DNA from: Chloroflexus sp.
GTDB taxonomy: Bacteria; Chloroflexota; Anaerolineae; Anaerolineales; Villigracilaceae
Direction of reading: 5' to 3'
Length of the DNA stretch: 64,000 nt
NCBI GenBank assembly: GCA_020723995.1
Contig: DYHT01000001.1
Span: 1-64,000, forward strand
Part shown: positions 45,725-56,762 of the stretch, piece by piece
Layout: each line of letters starts with the position of its first letter
Position numbering within the stretch: position 1 is the stretch's first letter
The notes under the pieces: generated by a model
Databases searched by the model: none
Told to the model about the DNA's origin: nothing
What the model saw: only the letters and a program-made list of their open reading frames with translations
Made by a program: the position numbers and the translations under genes

Positions 45725-47584
45725 ATGAAGAACGAATTTAGCCTGGCTTTCAACGAAGTACTGGAAGATAAGCAATTGCCGAAGGAAATTATCCTTCAGG
45801 CGGTGGAGTCTGCCATGGTTTCGGCCTACCGACGCTCGGTTAATGCTTCCACCGCCCAGCTCGTTGAAGCAAAAGTTGACCCTGAGACCGGCAAAATAGC
45901 CATCTATGCTGAAAAAGAGGTGGTCGAGGATGTTCAGGATGAACGCACCGAGGTCTCGCTGGAGGCTGCCCAGCAGATAAATCTAGAAGCCAACCTCGGC
46001 GAGATGGTCATGGTCGAATCCACGCCCGCCGATTTTGGCCGCGTCGCGGCGCAGACGGCTCGTCAGGTCATCCAGCAGCGCCTGCGCGAGGCCGAGCGCC
46101 AGGTGCAGTCGCAATACTTCGAGAAGCAGATCGGGGAGATCATCAGCGGCGTGGTGCAGGCTGCCAACAACGTCCAGGGTATAACCATTGGCCTGGACAT
46201 GAAGGCCGAAGGAATCATGCCGCCCAACCAAAAGATCCCGGGCGAGCATTTCAAGGTGCACGACCGCGTGCGCGCCATCGTGCTGGAAGTCAAAGACAGC
46301 CCGCGCGGCCAGCAGATCATCCTCTCCCGCTCGCATCGCAACTTCCTGCGCCGCCTGCTCGAAAACGAAGTCCCGGAAATCTATCACGGCATCGTTGAAA
46401 TCCGCGCCATCGCCCGTGAACCTGGCCAGCGCGCCAAGGTGGCCGTCTCGGCTAGCCAGCCCAACGTGGACCCAGTCGGCGCGTGTGTCGGACAACGCGG
46501 CGTGCGCATCCAGCAAATCGTCAAGGAACTCCACGACGAGAAGATTGACATCATCGAGTGGAATCCGGACCCGGTGATTTATATCTCCAAGGCTATCAGT
46601 CCCGCGCGTGTCAACGGCGTATATCTGGCTGAAGGCGATAAGACTGCCACGGTCATTGTCCAGGAAGATCAATTAAGCCTGGCTATCGGACGAGACGGGC
46701 AGAACGCGCGCCTGGCCGCCAAGTTGACCGGCTGGCGCATTGACATCAAGTCCCTGGCCGAAGCCGCGGCGGATGCCATTGCCAAGTTGCAAAGGGATGC
46801 CTCGCTGGCCGCGCTGGCTGAAGTCGAGAAGCAGCACGTCTCGATCGTCGAGGATATCCTGACCAAGAAGGCTGAAGGCCGCCCGGTTACACCTGAAGAA
46901 TACACGACGTTGATTCAGTTTGTGGATCGTGTCGAGCGGCGCACGGTGGAAAAGAAGAAGGCGGATCAGGCTGCAGAAGAGGAACGCACCTCTGCGGCCC
47001 GGGCTGAAATCCCGGCTGTCGCTTTCGAGACGCCCATCGAGGAACTTGGCCTGGCCGAGCATATCGTCAACCTCCTGACCGGAGCCGAGCACCGCACCAT
47101 CGGCGATCTGATGCTGGCGATGAAGCTCGACCGGGATAGCGTTTTGGGCCTGGCCGGCATCGGCCCCAAGTCCATGCAAGCCATCGAGAATGCGCTCGCC
47201 AGTGTCACCTTCCCTGAGCCAGCGCCTGTGGTCGAACTGCTTGTGGAAGTTGGGATTACTGAGGCTCCTGCCAAAGCTGTGATTGAACCCGCGATCTTCA
47301 CGGAAGCCGCGCCTGTGGTGCCAGAAGCAGCCGTACAGCTCGAAGAGATCGCCGAGGTTGAGGCAACCATCGCGGAAAAGCCGCTCGAAGAGATCTTTGC
47401 CCTCAAGCCTGAGATGCTGCAACCCGTTGTCGTAACAGAAGACGAGGTAGAATCCTCGGACGCAAAGAAGAAAAAGAAGAAAAAGAAGCACGTCGAAATC
47501 GTGTATGATCCCGAACAAGATCAGACCATTGCCCACAAGAAGCACAAGCGTGGCGATGCAGGCTGGGAAGAATGGGAAGCATAA
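45725..47584 (+). CDS. nusA: Transcription termination/antitermination factor NusA with C-terminal extension
   Basis: [72 protein letters not shown]. Confidence 0.97.
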   Translation: MKNEFSLAFNEVLEDKQLPKEIILQAVESAMVSAYRRSVNASTAQLVEAKVDPETGKIAIYAEKEVVEDVQDERTEVSLEAAQQINLEANLGEMVMVESTPADFGRVAAQTARQVIQQRLREAERQVQSQYFEKQIGEIISGVVQAANNVQGITIGLDMKAEGIMPPNQKIPGEHFKVHDRVRAIVLEVKDSPRGQQIILSRSHRNFLRRLLENEVPEIYHGIVEIRAIAREPGQRAKVAVSASQPNVDPVGACVGQRGVRIQQIVKELHDEKIDIIEWNPDPVIYISKAISPARVNGVYLAEGDKTATVIVQEDQLSLAIGRDGQNARLAAKLTGWRIDIKSLAEAAADAIAKLQRDASLAALAEVEKQHVSIVEDILTKKAEGRPVTPEEYTTLIQFVDRVERRTVEKKKADQAAEEERTSAARAEIPAVAFETPIEELGLAEHIVNLLTGAEHRTIGDLMLAMKLDRDSVLGLAGIGPKSMQAIENALASVTFPEPAPVVELLVEVGITEAPAKAVIEPAIFTEAAPVVPEAAVQLEEIAEVEATIAEKPLEEIFALKPEMLQPVVVTEDEVESSDAKKKKKKKKHVEIVYDPEQDQTIAHKKHKRGDAGWEEWEA

Positions 47585-47650
47585 AGCTTGTAGCCACGCG
47601 GGCTTCCCCCGCCTGCGGCGAGCATGTGAGTAGTCCCTGCGGAAAATAAG

Positions 47651-47959
47651 GTGTCTGGAAAAACTGTAAAACGTCCCAAGCATATTCCCCAGCGTACCTG
47701 CGTGGGTTGTCACACAGTGCTTCCCAAGCGGTCGCTGACCCGCCTTGTATGCCGGCCGGAAGGCGTGCAAATTGACCCAACCGGTAAACTGGCCGGGCGC
47801 GGGGCGTACCTTCATAATCATCGTTCCTGCTGGGAAAGAGGCCTCAAAGGGCCGCTGTCCCATGCCTTGAAAATGGATCTGACGCCTGCCGAAATCGAGC
47901 GCCTCCGCGAATTCATGTCCACCCTGCCAGAGGATAGCGAGGCAGCAGGTGCAGGTTAG
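47651..47959 (+). CDS. YlxR-family protein
   Basis: IPQRTCVGCHTVLPKRSLTRLV...GRGAYLHNHRSCWERGL. Confidence 0.9.
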   Translation: MSGKTVKRPKHIPQRTCVGCHTVLPKRSLTRLVCRPEGVQIDPTGKLAGRGAYLHNHRSCWERGLKGPLSHALKMDLTPAEIERLREFMSTLPEDSEAAGAG

Positions 47960-48203
47960 CAAGGGTATTATGGGCTGACGAGATATCTCTCTCGCCGATC
48001 GCTCAGTTGCGCAGCACTCTTCGAGCAGGCACGCAAGAATTCCAGGCTTGCATTGCACCACTCAACAAGTGGAACTGCGCGCGCAATGGTAGCCAGCCTA
48101 GCCCTGCCTGCACCGAACGCAGGACGGTGTGGCGCAGGCACAGGTGGCGGGCTGGGCCAGGGTAGGCTTCCACAATCAGGTTGCACACCTTAGGAGGTGC
48201 CGT

Positions 48204-49988
48204 ATGAGCGATAACGAGCATAAAAAAATAATATTACCGGCAAATATCACCGTCCGCGATTTGGCATCGTATATTGATGCCAGCGCAATCCAGATCATTA
48301 AAAGCTTGATGTCCAATGGCGTGATGGCCAATATCAACCAGCAGATAGACTTCGATACCGCCGCCATTGTCGCCGCTGAAATGGGCTACGAGGCGATCCT
48401 CGAAGACCAGGAAGCGCCCGAAGAAGAAGAGGCCGGTGAAGTGCCTCTCTGGCGGAGGATGATTGCCGGTGAAGACAAATCGCTTCTGATGCCGCGAGCG
48501 CCGGTCGTGACCATGCTGGGCCACGTGGACCACGGCAAGACCTCTTTGTTGGATGTCATCCGTCACACCAATGTTGCGGAAGGCGAAACAGGCGGCATAA
48601 CCCAGCACATCGGCGCGTACCAGGTTGAGCACAACGGTCGCCCGATCACTTTCCTGGATACGCCCGGCCACGCGGCTTTCACCGCCATGCGCGCCCGCGG
48701 CGCACAGGGGGCGGATATCGTCGTTCTGGTCGTCGCTGCGGATGATGGCGTGATGCCCCAGACCAAAGAAGCCATTGCCCACGCCAGAGCGGCGCGCGTG
48801 CCCATCCTCGTGGCTTTGAACAAGATTGACAAAGCCAACGCCAATCCAGAAATGGTAAAGCGTCAACTCGGCGATAACGGCCTCGTCCCAGATGAATGGG
48901 ATGGGACAACGATTGTTGTGCCTGTCTCTGCCAAACAGAGACAAGGCATCGAGGACTTGCTGGAGGCCATCCTGTTGGTAGCGGATAACACCGACATTCG
49001 CGCCAACCCCAAGGGTCGCGTCATCGGCACCGTCATCGAAGCGGAGCTGGACAAGACCAAGGGTGTGATCGCCACCTTACTGGTGCAGAATGGCACGCTG
49101 GAGGTCGGAGATTTAGTGGTCGCCGGTAACGCCTACGGCCATCTGCGGGCGATGTTCGATTATCATGGCCGCAAAGTACAAAAAGCCGGGCCGTCCGTTC
49201 CCGTCTCAGTGATGGGGTTGAACGAGGTACCTACCGCAGGTGACTTGTTCCGGGTCGTGACGACGGAGAAGGAAGCCCGTCAGATCATCCTGGAGCGCAA
49301 CGAGGCAGCCCGGAAAATGGCTGTCGCGCCCAAAAAGGCTACCCTGGAGGAACTTTTTGCCAACTACCAGGTCGGTGAAACCAAAGAACTACGCCTGATC
49401 CTCAAGGCCGATGTGCAAGGCTCGCTGGAGCCGATCGTCAACTCACTCAACGAACTGAGCAAAGGCGATATCTCCGTCAACATCCTGCACGCTGAAACCG
49501 GTAACATCAGCGAAAATGACGTGATGCTGGCCTCGGCCTCCAAAGCCATTATCGTTGGTTTCAACGTACAAGCCGATGTGTCTGCCCGCCGCCTGGCTGA
49601 CTCGGAAGGCGTCTCGATCCGCTTGTACGACATCATCTATCGTATGATCGAGGATGTGGAAAAAGCTCTCAAAGGCATGCTCGCGCCTGAACTCATCGAA
49701 AAGCTCATCGGCAAGGCTGAGATCCTGCAAATCTTCTCCATCTCGAAGGTCGGTAAGATAGCCGGCTGTCGCGTGCGTGAAGGCGACATTCGGCGTAACG
49801 GCAAGGTGCGCCTGTATCGCGGCCAAGATATCCTTTACGAAGGCGAGATCTTCTCACTCAAGCACGAGAAAGAAGACGTGCGCGAAATCCGTCAGGGTTT
49901 TGAGTGTGGTATTAGCCTGAAGAACTTCAATGATATCCAGGTCGGCGATGTAATTGTGTGCTATATCTTGGAAAAGAAAATCGAATAA
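48204..49988 (+). CDS. infB: Translation initiation factor IF-2
   Basis: [41 protein letters not shown]; start with TAGGAGG. Confidence 0.98.
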   Translation: MSDNEHKKIILPANITVRDLASYIDASAIQIIKSLMSNGVMANINQQIDFDTAAIVAAEMGYEAILEDQEAPEEEEAGEVPLWRRMIAGEDKSLLMPRAPVVTMLGHVDHGKTSLLDVIRHTNVAEGETGGITQHIGAYQVEHNGRPITFLDTPGHAAFTAMRARGAQGADIVVLVVAADDGVMPQTKEAIAHARAARVPILVALNKIDKANANPEMVKRQLGDNGLVPDEWDGTTIVVPVSAKQRQGIEDLLEAILLVADNTDIRANPKGRVIGTVIEAELDKTKGVIATLLVQNGTLEVGDLVVAGNAYGHLRAMFDYHGRKVQKAGPSVPVSVMGLNEVPTAGDLFRVVTTEKEARQIILERNEAARKMAVAPKKATLEELFANYQVGETKELRLILKADVQGSLEPIVNSLNELSKGDISVNILHAETGNISENDVMLASASKAIIVGFNVQADVSARRLADSEGVSIRLYDIIYRMIEDVEKALKGMLAPELIEKLIGKAEILQIFSISKVGKIAGCRVREGDIRRNGKVRLYRGQDILYEGEIFSLKHEKEDVREIRQGFECGISLKNFNDIQVGDVIVCYILEKKIE

Positions 49989-50000
49989 GTAAATTGAACC

Positions 50001-50354
50001 ATGCCATCCAAAGTTCGTATTCAACGCATAGCGGATCGAATCCGCCAGGAACTCTCGGAGATGCTCATCCGCGAGATCAGCGACCCGCGCCTGAAGCAGA
50101 TCTTCATTACCGACGTGAGTGTGGATCGCGAGCTGGCTTACGCCGATGTGTACGTCTCGGCGGTGGAAGGGGCTGCGCGTTCCGGCGAAATCCTGAAAGG
50201 TTTGAAGCATGCCAGTCGTTTCCTGCGACACGAACTGGCCGCCCGCGTGGAATTGCGCGCCATTCCACAATTGCGCTTCCACTGGGATCCAACGCCCGAG
50301 AAAGCTGATCACATCGAACAGTTGCTGGCGCAAATCAGCAATCAAAAGTCGTAA
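50001..50354 (+). CDS. rbfA: Ribosome-binding factor A
   Basis: RIQRIADRIRQELSEMLIREISDPRL; gene order. Confidence 0.95.
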   Translation: MPSKVRIQRIADRIRQELSEMLIREISDPRLKQIFITDVSVDRELAYADVYVSAVEGAARSGEILKGLKHASRFLRHELAARVELRAIPQLRFHWDPTPEKADHIEQLLAQISNQKS

Positions 50355-50393
50355 ATCCTTTGCAAAAATGCGCTCGAAGGAAATTCTCTATAT

Positions 50394-51383
50394 ATGGATC
50401 AAGGTATAATCGCGGCCATTAAAGAACGTTTATCGGTCGCACAGAGGATACTCATGGTTTCCCACGTGCGCCCGGATGGGGATGCCATCGGTTCGTTGCT
50501 GGCGTTCGGCCTGGCGCTTCAAGAGGCCGGCAAAGAGGTCCAGATGGTGCTGGCTGACGGCGTGCCGTCCTCTTTCCGGCATTTGCCCGGCAGTGAGCAG
50601 GTGCGCAAGTCAGCGCAAGGAGCTTTCGACCTGATCGTCACGCTGGACTGCGCCGACTTGAAACGCGTCGGCAAGGTGTTGGAAGGTTTCGGCAAACCGG
50701 ATATCAATATTGACCACCACACTACCAATGAGCTTTTCGGCGCGCTCAATCTGATCGAACCAGAGGCGGTGGCGACTGCGAGTATCCTGTTCCGCCATTT
50801 TCCCGAATGGGGATACATGATTACCCAGCCTGTGGCGGTCAACCTGGTGACCGGGATCGTGACCGATACGCTGGGTTTCCGCACCACCAACACCACCCCG
50901 GAATCGCTGCGCCAGGTCGCCGCCTTAATGGAACTTGGTGTGGATATGACCAACTTGTATTATCGCGGACTGGTGCGGCGTTCCTTCCCGGCGGCGAAGT
51001 ACTGGGGATTGGGCCTTGCCAGCCTGCAACGTGCGGATGGAATCGTATGGGGTATAATGACGCTTGCAGACCGAAAAAATGCCGATTATCCCGGCAACGA
51101 CGACGCCGACCTCATCAATGTGATTTCATCCATTGACGAAAGCGACATCACCATGATCTTCGTTGAACAGAAGCACGGGACGGTAAAAATATCCTGGCGA
51201 ACGCAAAACCCAGGACTGGACGTTTCGCAAATCGCCAGGCAATTTGGCGGCGGCGGGCATCCGGGCGCGGCCGGCGCCGACGTCCCCGGGCCACTGGCCG
51301 ATGTCCAGGAACGCGTCCTGGCAGCGACGCGAGATACATTGAACAAATTTCACAAACTATACTCGCAAGGGAACGAGTCATAA
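50394..51383 (+). CDS. nrnA: DHH-family phosphoesterase (NrnA-like)
   Basis: MVSHVRPDGDAIGSLLAFGLAL; INIDHHTTN; FGGGGHPGAAG. Confidence 0.92.
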   Translation: MDQGIIAAIKERLSVAQRILMVSHVRPDGDAIGSLLAFGLALQEAGKEVQMVLADGVPSSFRHLPGSEQVRKSAQGAFDLIVTLDCADLKRVGKVLEGFGKPDINIDHHTTNELFGALNLIEPEAVATASILFRHFPEWGYMITQPVAVNLVTGIVTDTLGFRTTNTTPESLRQVAALMELGVDMTNLYYRGLVRRSFPAAKYWGLGLASLQRADGIVWGIMTLADRKNADYPGNDDADLINVISSIDESDITMIFVEQKHGTVKISWRTQNPGLDVSQIARQFGGGGHPGAAGADVPGPLADVQERVLAATRDTLNKFHKLYSQGNES

Positions 51384-51402
51384 ATCTCAGGAGGAATTGA
51401 AA

Positions 51403-52323
51403 ATGGAAAGTCGAGATATCAAAAATGCCATCTCGGGTATCCTGGTAGTGGATAAACCAGTCGGTCTGACCTCACATGACGTGGTGCAGATCATCCGCAC
51501 CGGTACCGGCATCCGCCGCGCCGGACACACCGGCACGCTCGACCCGCGCGCCTCAGGCGTGCTGGTCGTCCTGATCGGCCCGGCCGTACGTTTGAGCGAG
51601 TTCGTTTCGGCTTCGGACAAACGCTACCAGGCCATTCTGCGCCTGGGCAGCACCACCGATACCTACGACGCCGAGGGTCGTTTTACCCACCAGCCATCCG
51701 CGCCGGTGGATGTCACCGAGGAAAAGTTCGAGGAAGCGCTCAAACAGTTCATTGGCGAGATCGAGCAGACGCCGCCGCCTTTTTCAGCGGTCAAGCTGCA
51801 CGGGCGCAAGGCCTATGAAATGGCGCGCCAGGGCGAAGAGGTCAATCTGGCTCCACGCAAGATCCAGGTCTATCACCTGGAGGTGCTGGAATGGGCGCCG
51901 CCGGAAGTGGTGATAGATGTGCATTGCTCGTCGGGCACTTACGTGCGCTCGCTGGCGAACGACATGGGCAACGTGCTGGGTTGCGGCGCCTATTTGGTCG
52001 GCCTGCGCCGCACCAAGAGCGGGCGATTCAGCCTGCGCGACGCCGTCCCCCTGCGCAAGTTGCAGGACGCCTTCAACGCCGGCAACTGGTACCAATACCT
52101 GATCCCGGCCGCCGAAGCCCTGGCGGATTGGCCGGCCGTTGAACTCAATCCCGACGAGGTCGAAGAAGTCACGCACGGGCATCGCGTCAAGGCCGCGCCG
52201 GATGCCAAGCCCGGACTGGTACGCGGGATCAGCATGGCTGGTGAATTGATTGCCATCATAGAATTGGCCCAGGGTGAAGACGGCAGCCCGGAGTGGCAGC
52301 CTAAAAAGGTGTTCTTCTCATAA
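51403..52323 (+). CDS. truB: tRNA pseudouridine(55) synthase TruB
   Basis: GILVVDKPVGLTSHDVV; GHTGTLDPRASGVLVV. Confidence 0.97.
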   Translation: MESRDIKNAISGILVVDKPVGLTSHDVVQIIRTGTGIRRAGHTGTLDPRASGVLVVLIGPAVRLSEFVSASDKRYQAILRLGSTTDTYDAEGRFTHQPSAPVDVTEEKFEEALKQFIGEIEQTPPPFSAVKLHGRKAYEMARQGEEVNLAPRKIQVYHLEVLEWAPPEVVIDVHCSSGTYVRSLANDMGNVLGCGAYLVGLRRTKSGRFSLRDAVPLRKLQDAFNAGNWYQYLIPAAEALADWPAVELNPDEVEEVTHGHRVKAAPDAKPGLVRGISMAGELIAIIELAQGEDGSPEWQPKKVFFS

Positions 52324-53244
52324 GTGGCACATTTCCGCTCCCTCGACGACCTCACCCTCCAAAACGCCTGGTTGACGATCGGCGTCTTCGATGGCGTCCA
52401 TCGCGGCCATCAAGAGATCGTCCGTCAACTCACGACTGGCGCTCATGCAGACGGGGCGACTGCTGTTGTATTGACTTTCTCTCCCCATCCGGCCGAGATC
52501 CTGGGGGGAAAAGCGGATTTCAAAAGCCTGACCACGCCCGAGGAACGCGCCGCGCTGCTGGAATCGCTGGGCGTTGACTTGGTCATTACCCAGACCTTTG
52601 ACCACACCCTGGCCAATCAAACCGCAGAAGAGTTCATGCACCACGTTGCGCACAACCTGGGCCTGCGCCGCCTGCTCGTCGGCTACGACTTCGCTCTCGG
52701 CCACGCACGTGAAGGCAATGTGGCCCGCCTGACCGAATTGGGAAAAACCCTAGGGTACGAAGTTCAGACCATTGCACCTGTGACCAACGGGCAGGAAACC
52801 ATCTCCTCCACGCGCATTCGCCAGCAGATCGCTGCGGGCGAGGTAGCGGCAGCCGCCGCCAGTTTGGGCCGCAACTACGCTGTAACCGGCCCCGTCATCC
52901 ACGGCGACGGGCGCGGCAAGAAAATCAACATCCCCACCGCCAACCTGGAAATCCCGGCTGGGAAGGTCATCCCTGCCAATGGCGTTTACGTCTGCTGGGC
53001 ATGGGTGGGCAGCAAGAAATATCCCTCGGTAACTAACATCGGCATCCGTCCGACTTTCACACCCGAAGAATATGCCCCGCACGTCGAGACCCACCTGCTC
53101 GATTTCGACCGCGACCTGTACGGGCAGGAAGTCAGGCTGGAATTCATGGAGCGGCTGCGCGAGGAGCGCAAGTTCCCGTCCGTGGAGGCGCTGGTGGGAC
53201 AAATCCAGGCAGATATTGGGCAGGCAAGAAAAATTCTCAGGTAA
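52324..53244 (+). CDS. ribF: Bifunctional riboflavin kinase/FAD synthetase
   Basis: TIGVFDGVHRGHQEIV; GPVIHGDGRGKKINIPTANLE. Confidence 0.96.
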   Translation: MAHFRSLDDLTLQNAWLTIGVFDGVHRGHQEIVRQLTTGAHADGATAVVLTFSPHPAEILGGKADFKSLTTPEERAALLESLGVDLVITQTFDHTLANQTAEEFMHHVAHNLGLRRLLVGYDFALGHAREGNVARLTELGKTLGYEVQTIAPVTNGQETISSTRIRQQIAAGEVAAAAASLGRNYAVTGPVIHGDGRGKKINIPTANLEIPAGKVIPANGVYVCWAWVGSKKYPSVTNIGIRPTFTPEEYAPHVETHLLDFDRDLYGQEVRLEFMERLREERKFPSVEALVGQIQADIGQARKILR

Positions 53245-53297
53245 ATGCTTTCTTGAACGTGTTATACTTACCGGACGATCTCCTTGGGAGTTATGCC

Positions 53298-53504
53298 ATG
53301 AAATACAAAGTCAAACTAGAAAAAACAGATGAAGGGTATGCTATCTGGTGTCCCGGCTTGCCAGGCTGCTGGTCACAGGGGCAGACCGAAGAAGATGCCT
53401 TAGAGAATATCAAGGATGCCATCCAAACCTACCTGGCGACCGTCGAAGAGTTGACCAAAGATAAAATCACGCGACTGGTCGAGGTATCCGCAAGCCATGC
53501 CTAA
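53298..53504 (+). CDS. hicB: HicB-like antitoxin
   Basis: YKVKLEKTDEGYAIWCPGLPGCWSQGQTEEDALENIKDAI. Confidence 0.85.
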   Translation: MKYKVKLEKTDEGYAIWCPGLPGCWSQGQTEEDALENIKDAIQTYLATVEELTKDKITRLVEVSASHA

Positions 53505-53628
53505 ACTTCCTGGCATATCACACCAACGCGCGGTAAAGGCATTTCAGAAAGCCGGTTTCCGGGTCATACGCGAAGGCAAGCACATCTCCATGACGGATGG
53601 CGAACGCATTATCATCATCCCACTTTAG
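53497..53628 (+). pseudogene. Truncated HicA-like toxin (43 aa)
   Basis: MPKLPGISHQRAVKAFQKAGFRVIREGKHISMTDGERIIIIPL*; ends before the expected C-terminal part; not in the ORF track. Confidence 0.75.
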
Positions 53629-53645
53629 TCGCACTATCACCAGAG

Positions 53646-53672
53646 AGCGCCCCGTTGACGGACGGGGCGTTT
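53646..53672 (+). terminator. Rho-independent terminator
   Basis: CGCCCCGttgacggaCGGGGCGTTTT. Confidence 0.75.
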
Positions 53673-53727
53673 TCGTCTATATTTCTCCCAACCTTACGTT
53701 TCACGCATCGCGTTTTACGAGTTTCTC

Positions 53728-55167
53728 ATGCCCCGCCGCCAAATCTACCTGCTCTCCCCCAAAGAACTCTCCCCCGAAACCATCGCGGTCGCCTTTGCCA
53801 AGACATCCCGCTCGCCGGAATCCTTCCGCGAGATCGCGGCCGAACTGAGCGACGAGCAGAGCGCCCAGTTCCACGAGAAGTGGGTGGTCGGTTACGGGCA
53901 CGCTTCGGTGGCCGAACATGCCGTGCTGCACCTGGCGATCGAAAATGTCTCGCGGCTGGCGGTGGAGAGCATTGAATCCAACCGTCTGGCTTCTTATACC
54001 GAAAAGTCCACCCGTTACCAAAAATGGGGCCGCGAAGATTTCTACATCCCGCCCGAACTGGACGGCCACCCGCTGCGGGAAGGCTACATCCAGACCTGTC
54101 GCCTGCTTTTTGATACCTATGTACAGTCTCTGACGCCGGTACGGGAGTTGATCGAGCGCCAATCCCCGCCCCGCCCCGGCGAGACGGAAGAGGCCTACGA
54201 CCGGCGCATCCGCTCGCAATACGCCGATATGTGCCGCTTCCTGCTGCCGGCCGCCTCGCTGGCCAACCTGGGCATGACCGCCAACGCCCGCGTGCTGGAG
54301 AACGCCATCCGCAAGATGCGCTCGCATCCGCTGGCTGAGGTGCGTCAGATCGGCGAGGAGATCAAGCGCGTCGCGCAGGGCGAAGCGCCGACGCTGGTCA
54401 AGTACGCCGAGGCCGTGCCATATCTGATCGAGACTGGCGAAGATTTTTACCACCAGAACACCCTCAACCTTCGCCCCTCTCCGAATGGGAGAGGGGATGG
54501 GGTGAGGAATTGGTGTCAATTAATTGACTATGACCCTGACGGTGAGACGAAGGTGCTGGCTGCGGCCTTGTACCGCTTTGGGGATATGACCTACACCCAG
54601 GCGCTGGCGAAGGTGTGTTCCGCCCCCGAACCGGAGCGCGTTAAACTGGCTGCATCCCTGCTGGGACGCATGAGCCGCTACGACATCCCCCTGCGCGAGC
54701 TCGAACACACCTCCTACACCTTCGACCTGCTGCTCGACCAGGGTGCCTACGCCGAATTCAAGCGCCACCGCATGATGACGCAGACTCCGCAGGCGTTGAC
54801 CGCGCGGCTCGGATACGCGCTGCCGCGTCGGGTTGCGGAAGCGGGCTTCGAGGTCCCGTACCGCTCTGCCATGGAAGCCGCCGCTGAGATGTACGAGAGA
54901 CTGGCTGCCTGGAATCCACATGTCGCCGCGTACATTGTCCCCAATGGCTTCAATCGTAGAGTGCTTTTTACAATGAATTTGCGCGCAGCCTACGCCTTCT
55001 GCCAGTTGCGCGCTGCCGCCAACGCCCACTTCTCGATCCGTCGAGTGGCGCTGCGCGTGGCGGGGGAAATCGCCCGCGTGCATCCGCTGCTGACGAAGTA
55101 CATGCACCTGCCTAAAGAGGAGAGCTGGCAGAGCATCGAAGAGCAATATTTCGCGGCAGTTGCATAA
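53728..55167 (+). CDS. thyX: FAD-dependent thymidylate synthase ThyX (long form)
   Basis: YGHASVAEHAVLHLAIENVSRLAVESIESNRLASYTEKSTRYQ; C-terminal FKRHRMMTQTPQALTARLGYALP. Confidence 0.9.
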   Translation: MPRRQIYLLSPKELSPETIAVAFAKTSRSPESFREIAAELSDEQSAQFHEKWVVGYGHASVAEHAVLHLAIENVSRLAVESIESNRLASYTEKSTRYQKWGREDFYIPPELDGHPLREGYIQTCRLLFDTYVQSLTPVRELIERQSPPRPGETEEAYDRRIRSQYADMCRFLLPAASLANLGMTANARVLENAIRKMRSHPLAEVRQIGEEIKRVAQGEAPTLVKYAEAVPYLIETGEDFYHQNTLNLRPSPNGRGDGVRNWCQLIDYDPDGETKVLAAALYRFGDMTYTQALAKVCSAPEPERVKLAASLLGRMSRYDIPLRELEHTSYTFDLLLDQGAYAEFKRHRMMTQTPQALTARLGYALPRRVAEAGFEVPYRSAMEAAAEMYERLAAWNPHVAAYIVPNGFNRRVLFTMNLRAAYAFCQLRAAANAHFSIRRVALRVAGEIARVHPLLTKYMHLPKEESWQSIEEQYFAAVA

Positions 55168-55186
55168 GGTTAGAACGCAGAACTCT

Positions 55187-55861
55187 TCAAGCAGCGAATT
55201 CGACCGTCCGCCGCATACGCAGGATGACGCCGATAGCCAGCCCCAGCGAGAGCAGGTAGAGCGCCCCGTAGATCGTCATGAAGCCTTTGCTCATGATATA
55301 GACCAATACGGTGAAGATCACGAACAGGGCTGCCTGGATGATCGTCCAGACGCGCAGGGTACGCCGATAGCCGCCATCGGTCTTTTGCTTGCGCGCCAGA
55401 ACGTCGAGTGCCACGAAGAACAGCGCGAAGAACAGGAACTCGGCCGGCAGCATCAACTTGTCCCACCAGACAGGCGGGGCGACGCCGCTCCAGAAATTGA
55501 GCCACAGCGGCAGCGGCCACAGGATCGCCACGCCTTTGAACCAGATCAGCAAATCGAGCAGAATGTGCATCAAAATGCCGATGCCCAGTCCCAGCCCCAG
55601 GTTGCCCCACTGCGGGCGTTTGGCAATCAACTGAACGAGGTAGAAGACAGCGATGACAACAATGACGGTGAACAGGCTGTGCGTGAAAGTGCGGTGCAAC
55701 CCTTCAGTGGGTAATTTTGCCACCACGGCGACTGCCACCGCCAGGTTATCGGTGTCGGGCAGTAAATTGCCGAGCAGGATGCCCAGCATCAACCAGGTTC
55801 GGGCCGGCGTCCATTTACGAACCGCCAAACCCAACAAAGCGTGAATCCCGGCTTGCGCCAT
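55187..55861 (-). CDS. YdjM-like membrane-bound metal-dependent hydrolase family protein
   Basis: MAQAGIHALLGLAVRKW...LPDTDNLA...HRTFTHSLF. Confidence 0.75.
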   Translation of the reverse strand: MAQAGIHALLGLAVRKWTPARTWLMLGILLGNLLPDTDNLAVAVAVVAKLPTEGLHRTFTHSLFTVIVVIAVFYLVQLIAKRPQWGNLGLGLGIGILMHILLDLLIWFKGVAILWPLPLWLNFWSGVAPPVWWDKLMLPAEFLFFALFFVALDVLARKQKTDGGYRRTLRVWTIIQAALFVIFTVLVYIMSKGFMTIYGALYLLSLGLAIGVILRMRRTVEFAA

Positions 55862-55888
55862 AGATTACCCTCCTTCCCTAAAACAGGT

Positions 55889-56518
55889 TTACCGGAAAAC
55901 CCAGTAATCGAAGACAATACCGGTAAATGGCACGCCGCCACGGTACTGGCGCGCCACGATAAAGCCAATGCGCCCTTCATTCGAGAAAAAGCACATATAC
56001 ATGTCTGTTTGCACGGCCAGATCCCCCAGCTCATAGCGGCCAGCAGTGCAATGACTGCGCGTTGGCGGCGAGAGAGTAACGTAGCCGGAAATGCGCGCCC
56101 CGTTCATCTGGCGAAAAAGGGCTGGCTCAACTAGCCAGACGTCGCACTGGGCGTCTGGGGCAGTGATCTGACCATTGTCGAAGTTAAAACATTCGCCGTT
56201 GTTGAGGATAATACCGGTGTGCGTCATCGGCAGCGGATCGGGGGCGATCTCCTCCGGTATGGACGTGGGCGAAGCCGGCGGCGGGGAGGGTATGACTGGC
56301 GATGGCGTGGAAGGTATGACTGACGGCGGAGGCGGAGTCTGGGACGCGCCCGCGGCCTGGGTCAGCGCGGCCTCGACGGTGTGGGCGGCCAGGGTCTGGG
56401 CCACGATGAGATTAATGTCGTGAGTCGGCGTAAGAGTCGGAGCGGGAAAGCAGCCGCCAGCCAGCAAAGATATGCCGACGAGCATCACTGTAAGAACAAT
56501 ACTTTTTGACGTTTTCAT
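55889..56518 (-). CDS. Hypothetical lipoprotein
   Basis: Lipobox ISLLAGGCFP; Pro/Thr/Ser-rich linker. Confidence 0.7.
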   Translation of the reverse strand: MKTSKSIVLTVMLVGISLLAGGCFPAPTLTPTHDINLIVAQTLAAHTVEAALTQAAGASQTPPPPSVIPSTPSPVIPSPPPASPTSIPEEIAPDPLPMTHTGIILNNGECFNFDNGQITAPDAQCDVWLVEPALFRQMNGARISGYVTLSPPTRSHCTAGRYELGDLAVQTDMYMCFFSNEGRIGFIVARQYRGGVPFTGIVFDYWVFR

Positions 56519-56528
56519 TTTTTCCACA

Positions 56529-56735
56529 TTATCCTTTTGAAAGGACGCGAATACGCTCTTTAACAGGTTGAGCATTCTTTTTCACTAGGATTTTCGGGTT
56601 GACTGCCAGCGCCATTTCGGTGAACTCGTTCAGCATTTCAGCGCGCTCGATCATCGAGAGCGAGCGAAACCAGCGCGTCTTCTCTTCTATCGTTTCGGCG
56701 CGGCGGTCGTGGGTTATGGTCTTGTGCATAGGCAT
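56529..56735 (-). CDS. Small hypothetical protein (possible antitoxin-like)
   Basis: Charged about 68 aa ORF MHKTITHDRRAETIEEKTRWFRSLSMIERAEMLNEF. Confidence 0.4.
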   Translation of the reverse strand: MPMHKTITHDRRAETIEEKTRWFRSLSMIERAEMLNEFTEMALAVNPKILVKKNAQPVKERIRVLSKG

Positions 56736-56762
56736 CGCACCGGATTGTATCATGCAACCGAC

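Noticed and set aside
46673-48061. 462-aa minus-strand ORF opposite nusA/ylxR
   Set aside because: Antisense to two conserved genes in a conserved operon; composition typical of shadow ORFs.
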